Position numbers and translations under genes: made by a program. Under the pieces are notes generated by a model. The model searched no databases and was not told the origin of the DNA. It saw nothing but the letters and a program-made list of their open reading frames with translations. DNA of 64,000 nucleotides, taken from NCBI GenBank assembly GCA_937949615.1, contig CALEDQ010000029.1, positions 215,683 through 279,682 on the forward strand. Reading direction: 5' to 3'. Each line of letters opens with the position of its first letter. Position 1 is the first letter of the stretch. The DNA comes from an uncultured bacterium. Its GTDB lineage: Bacteria > Muiribacteriota > Ozemobacteria > Ozemobacterales > Ozemobacteraceae. This document shows, piece after piece, positions 51,586 through 60,087 of this stretch.

Positions 51586-53328
51586 ATGGTTTCAAACTAC
51601 TTCAAACCCCTGAATATACTCTGCATTGTTCTCTACATAGCTTTCATGGGTATTGCACTCGATTCTCAGGTAGTTGAGGCACTGGTTCTTAAAATTGCCG
51701 ACCGCGGCGAAAAACCCCGTTATGTAGCCGAACCCGCCAAAGATGCCGGAAAACAGCAGATGACTGCTCAAGCTCCGACAAATACTGTAGCGCCCGTGGC
51801 ACCCATCGCCCCGGTTGTCACCATCCGCTACAGCAACACTGACTCTGCCACTGAAAGTCAGACGTCTGCCAGCAGTGAAGGTGCCACGCTCGATCTCGCC
51901 ACCGCAGCATCAGCATCGACCAGTTCTGAAGCAGCACAGGCACAGGCACAGGCAAATGAAACCGTAACGGCAATGAAGCCCATGAGTGAAATGCCGACGG
52001 CCGAAACCGCAGTGTCGACCGAAATGTCAACCGCCTCTATCGACATGCAGACAACCGAAGCCGCTTCTGCCAGATCTGAAAATGCAAGCTTTGAAGTGGC
52101 CTATAAATCAGCCGCTGCCGAAGCCATGGCCCGCCGCGAACCCACCCAGGTTCAGGCCCTGCCACTCAGAGCATCGACAGCAGCTTCAGCACTGCGGGGC
52201 AACCAGGCAGTCGCAGGCTCTGCCTCAGCTCTCACCTACATTGACGCCATCAGCAGAAATAAATGGGAATTCGCCACTCTTCTCGACCGCTACATCGTCA
52301 GATATGACAGTGAAACCTATATCGTTCTCACCGTCAGACCAGCACTGCAGAAGATGCTCGAAACTATTCTCGAACGCTATTCAAACCGCATCGGCGTTGC
52401 CATTATCCAGGACCCGGCCACCGGCGAAATTCTCGCCATGTCGTCGAGCCATCGCGGGATTGTCACATCGATCGAAACTGAAGAATTCAAAACCGACAAC
52501 TGGGCTCTCAAGCCAACTTTCCCCGTCGCCTCGATCTTCAAGATCGTTACCGGCGCCGCCGCCATCGACACCGGTAAAATCACCACGGAAAGCAACTTCC
52601 TCGCCTGGGGCAAAACCTACATACCTGTCTGGAAAGCCTTCGCCAATTCACACAATGGCGTCTTCGGCCGCATTGCCAAAAAAATCGGCCGCGATGTTCT
52701 CGAAAAATACACTGCTGCTTTCGGTTTCAACAAACCATTCTTCTTCGATCTGCCGGTCGGCAAATCGCTTGCCGACCTGCCCAACGACCAGATCAAACTG
52801 GGTCAGGCCGCTGCCGGTCTCAACCGCGACTTTCTCGTGAGCCCGATGCACGTTGCCAGCATTGTTTCAACCGTTCTTAACCGCGGCAAAACCATGAAAC
52901 CCTATCTGGTCGATTACGTGGTGCGCAAAAACAAGGTTATTTTCAGACGCAAACCATTTCAGCTCGCCCAGCCGATCAAAGCAACCACCGCCCGTGAAAT
53001 CTACAAAATGATGTATGGCACCACTTCAGTCGGCACCGGCAAAAAAGGTTTCGGCGGCTACAGCAGTTGCCCCGACCTGGCAACCATCTGCGGCGGCAAA
53101 ACCGGCACTCTGACCGGCGCATCACCCAACTACCTGTTCACCTGGTTCGGGGGCTTCACCAAGGCAACCGGCCGCGACCTCTGCATCGTCACTCTGTCGG
53201 GCCAGCCCAATCACTCTGGCACCAAAGCCTCTTCGATTGCCGGCCAGATTGCCTACGAACTCTATATGAAGCGCCAGGGCAAAGACCCGGCGGCAGTCGC
53301 TAAAAAGACACGCCGCAGTCGCCGCTGA
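51586..53328 (+). CDS. Penicillin-binding transpeptidase without a dimerisation domain
   Basis: A 580-aa membrane-anchored D,D-transpeptidase that cross-links peptidoglycan. A transmembrane helix (about 8-27) leads into 190 residues of Ala/Thr/Ser/Glu-rich, low-complexity sequence, then the transpeptidase domain (about 235-560). Active-site motifs are all present: Ser316-x-x-Lys319 in PVASIFKIV, Ser355-His-Asn357 in NSHNGVF and Lys505-Thr-Gly in CGGKTGTLTG. The family PBP dimerisation and glycosyltransferase domains are absent, so it is neither a typical class A nor class B enzyme; a FtsI/PbpA-like transpeptidase core on a flexible stalk is the best description. It is likely paired with the LysM protein upstream. 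Confidence 0.9.
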   Translation: MVSNYFKPLNILCIVLYIAFMGIALDSQVVEALVLKIADRGEKPRYVAEPAKDAGKQQMTAQAPTNTVAPVAPIAPVVTIRYSNTDSATESQTSASSEGATLDLATAASASTSSEAAQAQAQANETVTAMKPMSEMPTAETAVSTEMSTASIDMQTTEAASARSENASFEVAYKSAAAEAMARREPTQVQALPLRASTAASALRGNQAVAGSASALTYIDAISRNKWEFATLLDRYIVRYDSETYIVLTVRPALQKMLETILERYSNRIGVAIIQDPATGEILAMSSSHRGIVTSIETEEFKTDNWALKPTFPVASIFKIVTGAAAIDTGKITTESNFLAWGKTYIPVWKAFANSHNGVFGRIAKKIGRDVLEKYTAAFGFNKPFFFDLPVGKSLADLPNDQIKLGQAAAGLNRDFLVSPMHVASIVSTVLNRGKTMKPYLVDYVVRKNKVIFRRKPFQLAQPIKATTAREIYKMMYGTTSVGTGKKGFGGYSSCPDLATICGGKTGTLTGASPNYLFTWFGGFTKATGRDLCIVTLSGQPNHSGTKASSIAGQIAYELYMKRQGKDPAAVAKKTRRSRR

Positions 53329-53343
53329 GCGAAATTAGAGCAG

Positions 53344-53381
53344 TAAAAAAAATACCCCGGCCTGACCGGGGTATTTTTTTT
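53344..53381. terminator. Bidirectional terminator between convergent genes
   Basis: AAAAAAAATACCCCGG, loop CCTGA, CCGGGGTATTTTTTTT: a GC stem with A-run and T-run, so it serves the PBP gene on one strand and the Clp-like gene on the other. Confidence 0.95.
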
Positions 53382-53387
53382 ACTGAA

Positions 53388-54836
53388 TTATTCTTCTTCT
53401 TCGAGTTTGGTTGGCGGATCGACAAACTTCGGAAGCGCCTGAGGCGGCATTTTCGGCGGTTCGATCTCTTTGATCTCGACCTTACCGACGATCTTGAAAT
53501 TGGCGCACGGCTCTTTGTCATCATCAACGCCAGTCTCAGCAGAGATATCGTCACCCTTATTGAAAGAGCCTTTAAGAATCTGCTCTGCCAGAGGATTTTC
53601 AATATAACGCTGAATGGTGCGGCGCAGCGGACGGGCACCATATTTAAGGTCAGTGCCCTTGTCTACCAGGAAAGTTCTGAGTTCATCAGTGAAAGTCAGG
53701 CGCATATTCAGGCCTGAAACACGGTCAGATACTTCCTGGAGCAGGATTTTGAGAATTTCAAGATTGTCGTTCTTATCGAGAGCTCTGAAAACGATCACAT
53801 CGTCGATACGATTGAGAAATTCGGGCGGAAACTTCTTTTCAAGGCTCTTGCGGGTAATTTTGACTTTCTTTTCGTGTGAAAGGTCATCGAGTTTCTGAGT
53901 GACTTTGACAGCTGATTCGTCGACTCTGAAACCGGGTTTGCTTTCTTCGGTGGTAATGTCAGAAACCCCGACGTTGGTGGTCAGAATGATGACACATTCC
54001 CTGAAGCTGACAGTTTCGCCCTTGCTGTCGGTGAGAATACCTTCATCAAGCAACTGCAGCAGCAGGTTATGAACTTTTTCGTGCGCCTTTTCGATTTCGT
54101 CGAAAACGACAACGCCATTCGGCTTGTTCTTGACTGATTCAGTCAGATAGCCGCCTTCGTTGTGCCCGATGTAACCTGGAGGAGCACCGATCAGTTTGGC
54201 ATATTCATGGCTCATGGCGAATTCTGAACAGTCGATGCGCACCAGATCGTTTTCGCTGCCGGTCATGAATTCGCAGAGAGCTTTGGCAAGCTCGGTTTTA
54301 CCGACACCGGTCTGGCCAACGAAAATAAAGCTGCCGACCGGGCGTTTCGGGTTCTTCAGACCGACACGGGCTTTTCTGATGGCCTGAGCCACAGCGGTTA
54401 CCGCTTCGTCCTGGCCGATAATGCGCTTGCGCAGGTGATTTTCAATTTCCATGTAGCGCTGCTGCGAAGTTTTGGCTTCTTCGTTCTCAGAGCCGAGCAT
54501 GGTGATGGCGCCACCTTTGGCAGCCTGCTCGTCAACCTGAATGGTAACCTCTTTAATATCGAGCGTCGGGTTGACCTTGACGCAAAGATTATAAAGTTCC
54601 TGTTCGATGATTTCACCGAGCAGGGGGTATTCGTTGTTTCCAAAGACCAGAGGGGCAATCTCATCGAGATAGTTGACGACTGAAGCGTTGATTATCAACC
54701 GCTTGTAAGATTTCTTGTCGGTTATCTTGATGTTCTTGAAAAGCTGCTGCTTCTGCTCTGGCGTGAATGATCGTATGGCAACAAAGCGGTCTAAAGATTC
54801 ACAGAACTTCATCTTGATTCCGGGCGTGGAATCCAT
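53388..54836 (-). CDS. Single-ring Clp/Hsp100-type AAA+ unfoldase (ClpB/ClpC D2-like)
   Basis: A 482-aa ATPase with one AAA+ module. It has Walker A GQTGVGKT (Lys180), pore loop GYIG, Walker B VVVFDEIEKAH (Glu247), sensor 1 LTTNVG and the C-terminal D2-small domain ending RRTIQRYIENPLAEQILKG. The usual ClpB/ClpC first ring (D1) and M-domain are absent, and a novel helical N-terminal 120 residues replace them. A PGF tripeptide (about residue 296) falls where ClpC has its ClpP-binding [LIVMP]-G-[FL] loop, so ClpP pairing is possible. ATG 54836 has AGGAGGG upstream, inside a perfect ACCCTC/GAGGGT hairpin. Confidence 0.9.
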   Translation of the reverse strand: MDSTPGIKMKFCESLDRFVAIRSFTPEQKQQLFKNIKITDKKSYKRLIINASVVNYLDEIAPLVFGNNEYPLLGEIIEQELYNLCVKVNPTLDIKEVTIQVDEQAAKGGAITMLGSENEEAKTSQQRYMEIENHLRKRIIGQDEAVTAVAQAIRKARVGLKNPKRPVGSFIFVGQTGVGKTELAKALCEFMTGSENDLVRIDCSEFAMSHEYAKLIGAPPGYIGHNEGGYLTESVKNKPNGVVVFDEIEKAHEKVHNLLLQLLDEGILTDSKGETVSFRECVIILTTNVGVSDITTEESKPGFRVDESAVKVTQKLDDLSHEKKVKITRKSLEKKFPPEFLNRIDDVIVFRALDKNDNLEILKILLQEVSDRVSGLNMRLTFTDELRTFLVDKGTDLKYGARPLRRTIQRYIENPLAEQILKGSFNKGDDISAETGVDDDKEPCANFKIVGKVEIKEIEPPKMPPQALPKFVDPPTKLEEEE

Positions 54837-54838
54837 GA

Positions 54839-54856
54839 GAACCCTCCTGAGGGTAC
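54839..54856 (-). promoter_or_regulatory. Hairpin covering the ribosome site of the Clp-like gene
   Basis: Reverse-strand ACCCTC AG GAGGGT is a perfect 6-bp stem with a 2-nt loop that includes the AGGAGGG ribosome site. Such a structure could make translation temperature- or structure-sensitive; this is inference. Confidence 0.45.
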
Positions 54857-54866
54857 GTTTTTCCCA

Positions 54867-54896
54867 TTGACAAGCTAGTGCACAATGGAGTATAGC
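54867..54896 (+). promoter_or_regulatory. Promoter candidate of the TPR gene
   Basis: TTGACA (54867-54872), 18-base spacer, TATAGC (54891-54896), about 40 bases before the start codon. Confidence 0.5.
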
Positions 54897-54936
54897 TATT
54901 GTATCACTAACCCAACCTCAAGGCAATACCCGTAAA

Positions 54937-56355
54937 ATGTTTATCAGGTCTAAAGAGGCTGAAGAACTTTTTGACAGAGGAATTAATTATTTCAGAGCCG
55001 GATTTTTTTCTGCTGCCCTGAATGAATTCAATCAGGTAAAAAACATTGCACCTGACTACCCCAACATTGACTTCATCATTGAAGCCGCCCATAAAAAAAA
55101 CAACGAAGTCGCCGGGCAGCTGAGCAATTTTATCGAAGAGAGTTTCGATGACGAAATCAAAGAACTCTCTGATGAACTGACCGTCGAAAATTCGTCTTAT
55201 CTCGGGCCAGAAGTTCAGGCACTTCTCAAGCGCGGCAATTTCAACGAAGCTCTAAAAAAGCTGCGCCAGGCCGAGATGATCATTCCCGACTCCAGACCAC
55301 TGCTTTTGCTTCTGGGAAACACGCTGCGCCGCCTGGGCATGCTCAGCGAGGCCGAGAAGGCAATGCAGCGCGCCATGCACGCTTTTCCAGACGATGCCGA
55401 AATTCTCAACAATCTTGGTAATGTCTATCTGGCCATGAGCCTCTATCAGGACGCAGAAGACGCCTTCAGAACCGCATTGCGGCTTGCACCAGAAGATCCG
55501 CGCATTCTCAACAATCTTGGCGCCATGCGCATGCAGACAAATAATCTCGACGATGCCGAACGGCTGTTCCGCAAAGCCCTGAAGATTCGACCCAAATGGG
55601 CAGTTCTGGCAAGAAACCTGCAGAACCTGCAACGCCGCATGCAGGCCCTTGAAGAAGAAATTGAAAAGCTGCGTGCTGAATTTGTCGCGCACCCCGGCTA
55701 CCTCGATATCGGTCTGGCGCTGGGCAAAACACTGTTTTTCAGAGGTTATTACTCTGAAGCCCGCAGCACTCTTCGCAGTATTCTCAAGAAAAACCCGAAC
55801 CTTCTGGCTGCATGGTTTTATCTCGCCACCATCTACGAAATCACTGACGACATCGAAATGGCAATCGACAGTTTCCGCGAAATGGTTGTTCGCAGCGGCA
55901 AAACCGATGCTCCTGAATTCGTCAACTTTGAAAGCCTGATAAAACAGGAATTCTTTGCCGAAGCCCTCGCTGAGCTGAAAAAAATCGCAATTCTTGAACT
56001 CGATCTGGCCTCGAGCCGTATCAACCTTGGCATCAAATATTTCGAAGAATGCCAATGGGACGACGCCCTGCGCCACTTCGAAGAAGCAGTTCAGATCAAC
56101 GACACTTACCCCGACGCTTTTTACTGGGTCGCGCTGGCGAAAATTCAGCTGAACAAGCCCACCGCCGCCCGCGAATGTCTTGAAAAGGCCATCGAACTAA
56201 ACCCTGACTACGCCGATGCACATTTCCAGCTTGGCCTGCTGCTGCGGGCAAAGGCAAAGAAAAAAGCTCGCGCAAGTTTTGAGAAGGCTTTATCATTGAA
56301 CCTGCGACCATCATTTGCTAGAATAGCTGAAAGAATTCTCAAAGAGCAGAAATGA
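54937..56355 (+). CDS. TPR-repeat protein upstream of the secretion-ATPase fusion
   Basis: A 472-aa protein with no signal peptide, probably cytoplasmic. It has about eight tetratricopeptide repeats, e.g. EILNNLGNVYLAMSLYQDAE and RILNNLGAMRMQTNNLDDAE, each with the Gly/Ala/Tyr pattern, and a coiled-coil interruption (about residues 225-250: RRMQALEEEIEKLRAE). Such scaffolds mediate protein-protein interaction. Just 23 bp downstream is the ATPase-kinase fusion, so it may be its adaptor. A ribosome site is weak (AAGG, far). Confidence 0.85.
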   Translation: MFIRSKEAEELFDRGINYFRAGFFSAALNEFNQVKNIAPDYPNIDFIIEAAHKKNNEVAGQLSNFIEESFDDEIKELSDELTVENSSYLGPEVQALLKRGNFNEALKKLRQAEMIIPDSRPLLLLLGNTLRRLGMLSEAEKAMQRAMHAFPDDAEILNNLGNVYLAMSLYQDAEDAFRTALRLAPEDPRILNNLGAMRMQTNNLDDAERLFRKALKIRPKWAVLARNLQNLQRRMQALEEEIEKLRAEFVAHPGYLDIGLALGKTLFFRGYYSEARSTLRSILKKNPNLLAAWFYLATIYEITDDIEMAIDSFREMVVRSGKTDAPEFVNFESLIKQEFFAEALAELKKIAILELDLASSRINLGIKYFEECQWDDALRHFEEAVQINDTYPDAFYWVALAKIQLNKPTAARECLEKAIELNPDYADAHFQLGLLLRAKAKKKARASFEKALSLNLRPSFARIAERILKEQK

Positions 56356-56378
56356 CTCTGCCCAGGGTGTAAATTTTT

Positions 56379-59300
56379 ATGGATCAAGCGGCCTTTAAAC
56401 TTTCGTTTCCGGCTTTCCCGACCGATGGCGAGTCTATCGAAAAACTCGGCAGAATGCTGATAAACGATGGCATCATCACCTCCCAGTTCTGGGAAGAAAC
56501 CCGCAGCAAAAATGCCGACCCCGCCGCTTTCATTCAGGCAATCACCGCCGCCGAAAAAATCACGCCTGAACTGCTCGCCCGCAAAGAAGCCGAAATACTG
56601 AATGTCCCCTTCATCAAGATCGATGAAGTCGAAATTACCCAGGATGCGTTCAAGCTGATCGACAAAAAGATCATCAAAGAAAAACGCATCATCCCGATCA
56701 GAATCAATGGCCCCGAACTGATCGTCGGCACCGTTGCTCCGGCTGACACTTCGCTTCTTACCGGCGCCCATCTGACCATGGCCCTCAAACCGGCCAAGGT
56801 ATTGGGCGATGCTCTTGACAACAAAATTTCGCAGATGCTTGGTGAAAAGTCCTCTGCCAAAGCCGGCAAAGGTCAGAAAAAACGCCTTGGCGACATTCTC
56901 ATCGAGTCTAAATACTGTACTGCTGAACAGCTCGACAAGGCCCTGAAGGGTGCCAAAGAAGAGAAGCTGCGCATGGGTGCCTATCTGGTCAAACACGGCA
57001 TTCTTTCAAACAAACAGCTTTCTATCGCCCTGTCAAAGCAGTTTAATATTCCGTTTATCGATCTTGACGAAAGTCTCGTCGACCCGGTTCTGGCAACGCT
57101 GCTGCCGAAAAAACTCTGCCACGAGCAGATTCTCTGCCCGGTAAAGCGTGAGAACAACAAACTCGTTCTCGCGATGACCGACCCGACTGACATCATCACT
57201 ATCGACCACATCGAAATGATGACCGGCATGCGCGTTTCACCCGTCGTCAGCTCTGAACTTTCTATTATTGCTGCCCTCGGCAACCTTTACGGCGAAAATA
57301 TCGACTCGCTGGCTGAAGGCATCGGCGGCCCGTCTGCCGGTGGCGATGAACTCGACGAACTCGGCGGCATGGATGAGAACGACGCCCCGATCATCAAGCT
57401 CGTCAACCTGATTCTCACTCAGGCTGTCGTCATGAATGTTTCCGACATTCACATCGAAATTTACGAAAATGAACTGCGCATCAGATTCCGCCAGGACGGC
57501 ACCATGAAGCTGTTCATGACGCCGGCCAAGGCCGCACACGCCGGCGTGATCAGCCGCATCAAGGTTATGGCCAACCTCGACATCGCCGAAACCCGCCGCC
57601 CGCAGGACGGCCGCATCAAGCTGAACATGCAGAACCGCAAGATCGACCTGCGCGTTTCGTGCATTCCATGCGTCTGGGGCGAAAAAGTGGTCATGCGTAT
57701 CTGTGACCAGGGCAACCTGAAAGTCGACCTCAAAGACCTGGGTTTCGAACCTTTTGTTCTCGAAAAATACATGGAAGGCGTTGAAAGCGCGAACGGTATC
57801 GTTCTGGTCACCGGCCCTACGGGCTCAGGCAAAACCACAACCCTTTATTCGTCGCTATTTCTGCTCAACAAGCCTTCAATCAATATCATGACCGCCGAAG
57901 ACCCGGTTGAATACAACCTGATGGGTATCAACCAGGTACAGTGTCACGCCGACATCGGCCTCGACTTCGGAGCCGCGCTGCGCTCGTTCCTGCGCCAGGA
58001 TCCTGACGTCATCATGCTCGGCGAAATCCGCGACTACGAAACCGCCAGTATTGCCATCAAAGCGGCGCTCACCGGCCATCTCGTCATTTCGACCCTGCAT
58101 ACCAACGACGCCCCGGCCACGGTCGCGCGTCTGCTGAATATGGGTATCGAGCCGTTCAGTCTTGCGACTTCGCTGCGCGTCGTGCAGGCCCAGCGCCTGG
58201 TCAAGAAAGTCTGCAAAACCTGCGCCAATGAATTTAAACCCGACAAAGACCTGCTGCAGTCTCTCGGCATCAACGACAGACTGCTGCGCAAACTGCAGCT
58301 CACCGATCGTTTCAGCCTCGACAATCTGATGTTCAAACGCGGCGCCGGTTGCCCCGACTGCGACAACACCGGCCTCAAGGGGCGCCAGGGCATCTACGAA
58401 GTTCTCACCATGACCCAGGGCATGCGTGAAATGATCGAGAACAAGGCTACCACTGAAGACATGCGGCGTCAGGCACTGGCTGACGGCATGCTGTCATTGC
58501 GCGAATCGGCTCTCTACAAGCTTATCACCGGCAGCACCAACGTCGAAGAGGTATTCGGCACCACCATCGATGCCGGTGGGCAGGAAGAAGAAGGCGCTCC
58601 GGGCAAAACCAAACCGGCAACTGCACCGGCAACTTCTGCTGCAGCCCATAAACCAGTCGAAATTACCACCACCATCGGCGGCGGCAATATTGGCGATCTC
58701 GCCCGCGAACTGCATGAATTCAACAGCATCCTCGCCAGAGTCTCGGGCGGTGGCAGCACCACTGCGGCTCATGCCAGCATCAGCGGCGAAATTCTCAGAA
58801 ACAATATCGCAGCCCCGCTCGAAGCCATCAAGACACAGGCCGCCAAAACCGATCAGGCCGAAAAGGTACTGCCGATAATTCAGGCTCAGGGCCAGAAAAT
58901 GGAACACAACGTCAGAAACCTGATCTCACACTTTTCTGACTTTCAGCCCAAAATTGGCCAGCTGCCGCTTAATCAGCTCGTCGAAAAAGAGATTTTTGCC
59001 GCGCTCAAGAACCATGTGGTTACCGCAAGACTGCTTTCTGGCAACAAGGATATCGGCAAGAATCTGAAGGTCTCGAAAAACCTGCCCGAAAATCTGCCCA
59101 ATGTAAAAATCGACCCCGAAGCCTTCTCGACCATCGCTTCTAATATCTTTATCAACGCCCTGATCGGCCTCGGCACCAAAGGCGGCGAAATCAAGGTCGT
59201 CACCCGCCTCAAGCCAAAAACCACCGACCGGGTTGAATTCATCATTTTTGACAGCGGTTCGGGCATCCCGGTCGACCAGCAGAGCAATCTGTTCAAACCC

Positions 59301-59444
59301 TTTACTGCCACCGGCAAAAAGTCTCTCGGACTCGGGCTCGCAGTTGCTCAGAAACTGGTCAAACATCTGAACGGCGATATCACCATCAAAAGCACCCCTG
59401 ATACCAGCACCCTGGTAACAGTTGAACTGCCGGCGGCCGCCTGA
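56379..59444 (+). CDS. PilB/GspE-type secretion ATPase fused to a histidine-kinase-like ATPase domain
   Basis: A 1021-aa cytoplasmic protein. Residues about 1-150 and 165-310 are two GspE/MshEN N-domains; the second has the paired motif RLGDILIES..LDKALKG and RMGAYLVKHG..LSIALSKQ resembling the cyclic-di-GMP-binding module. The ATPase domain has Walker A GPTGSGKT (479-486, Lys485), Walker B VIMLGEIRD (Glu549), and zinc Cys612/Cys615 and Cys658/Cys661. After a Pro/Ala linker (about 735-765) a kinase-like module follows: a DHp-like helix (EILRNNIAAPLEAI) and a HATPase_c domain with N-box IASNIFINAL, G1 DSGSGIP (Asp958) and G2 SLGLGLA (Leu983). The usual phosphoacceptor His is Asn808. This fusion is not described to my knowledge; whether it is a kinase, a sensor or a motor is open. 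Confidence 0.92.
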   Translation: MDQAAFKLSFPAFPTDGESIEKLGRMLINDGIITSQFWEETRSKNADPAAFIQAITAAEKITPELLARKEAEILNVPFIKIDEVEITQDAFKLIDKKIIKEKRIIPIRINGPELIVGTVAPADTSLLTGAHLTMALKPAKVLGDALDNKISQMLGEKSSAKAGKGQKKRLGDILIESKYCTAEQLDKALKGAKEEKLRMGAYLVKHGILSNKQLSIALSKQFNIPFIDLDESLVDPVLATLLPKKLCHEQILCPVKRENNKLVLAMTDPTDIITIDHIEMMTGMRVSPVVSSELSIIAALGNLYGENIDSLAEGIGGPSAGGDELDELGGMDENDAPIIKLVNLILTQAVVMNVSDIHIEIYENELRIRFRQDGTMKLFMTPAKAAHAGVISRIKVMANLDIAETRRPQDGRIKLNMQNRKIDLRVSCIPCVWGEKVVMRICDQGNLKVDLKDLGFEPFVLEKYMEGVESANGIVLVTGPTGSGKTTTLYSSLFLLNKPSINIMTAEDPVEYNLMGINQVQCHADIGLDFGAALRSFLRQDPDVIMLGEIRDYETASIAIKAALTGHLVISTLHTNDAPATVARLLNMGIEPFSLATSLRVVQAQRLVKKVCKTCANEFKPDKDLLQSLGINDRLLRKLQLTDRFSLDNLMFKRGAGCPDCDNTGLKGRQGIYEVLTMTQGMREMIENKATTEDMRRQALADGMLSLRESALYKLITGSTNVEEVFGTTIDAGGQEEEGAPGKTKPATAPATSAAAHKPVEITTTIGGGNIGDLARELHEFNSILARVSGGGSTTAAHASISGEILRNNIAAPLEAIKTQAAKTDQAEKVLPIIQAQGQKMEHNVRNLISHFSDFQPKIGQLPLNQLVEKEIFAALKNHVVTARLLSGNKDIGKNLKVSKNLPENLPNVKIDPEAFSTIASNIFINALIGLGTKGGEIKVVTRLKPKTTDRVEFIIFDSGSGIPVDQQSNLFKPFTATGKKSLGLGLAVAQKLVKHLNGDITIKSTPDTSTLVTVELPAAA

Positions 59445-59490
59445 CTCCTTTGAGCCGGTCGTTGCCGATCTCCACCAAGAGAGGTTTTGC

Positions 59491-60087
59491 ATGAAAAACT
59501 CCAGATTTTTCCAGGCTTTTATAGCCATTTTTCTCTTCGCGGCTTTTTTTCTGGCCGGCCCGGCCGGTGCTCAGAATGACAACCCGGTAGTTTCAGCCCT
59601 GCAGCCAAGATTTGGCCATGTCATGATCAGCGACCTTGAGAAACAACAGGAATTTACCCTTTCATTGCCGTTCAACGAGATTGAAACGGCCCTGAACCTG
59701 ATTATCGCTCAGGAATGGTACCCGACATGGGTTTCTATCAGTGCCCGGCCCGATGAAAAAGCCGCGCTGATTCTCAGAGCCGCGCCCGGCAAGAACGAAT
59801 CGGCAAAAAGATTCGCCCTGCTGCAGCAGCTGGTCTCGCCCGGCATGCTGCCCTGGAAAACCGCCGAGCTCAACGACCAGGCTCCTGGTGTCACTGCAGT
59901 TGAAACCGATTTTTCTGAAAAAGTCGTCATTATGGGTGAAACACTGAAAAGCGGCCTGATTTTTACGCAGCTCTTCCCGATGATTGAGCGTGTTCCCGGC
60001 ATCACTGCACCGTTTTTTGAAAGAGGCAGCTATTCAGACACCGCAGCCGGAAGGGTCATGAATTTTACCGTTAAATGCAACTGGTAA
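59491..60087 (+). CDS. Secreted hypothetical protein, 198 aa
   Basis: An exported protein (signal peptide about 1-27, ending AGAQ), not recognised. The mature part is a compact alpha/beta domain (FGHVMISDLEKQQEFTLSLPF, FAIIAQEWYPTW-like pattern, VERVPGITAPFFERGSYSD) with no Cys pair or catalytic signature. AGAGAGG seven bases before ATG 59491 sets the start; a longer frame from 59422 overlaps the ATPase end and is less likely. It overlaps the rsuA-type gene by 13 bp. Possibly a periplasmic partner of the pilus-like machinery. Confidence 0.6.
   Translation: MKNSRFFQAFIAIFLFAAFFLAGPAGAQNDNPVVSALQPRFGHVMISDLEKQQEFTLSLPFNEIETALNLIIAQEWYPTWVSISARPDEKAALILRAAPGKNESAKRFALLQQLVSPGMLPWKTAELNDQAPGVTAVETDFSEKVVIMGETLKSGLIFTQLFPMIERVPGITAPFFERGSYSDTAAGRVMNFTVKCNW

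Noticed and set aside
54839..54900. CIRCE or CtsR operator before the Clp-like gene
   Set aside because: Neither the CIRCE inverted repeat (TTAGCACTC/GAGTGCTAA) nor the CtsR heptad repeat is present; only the short hairpin is.
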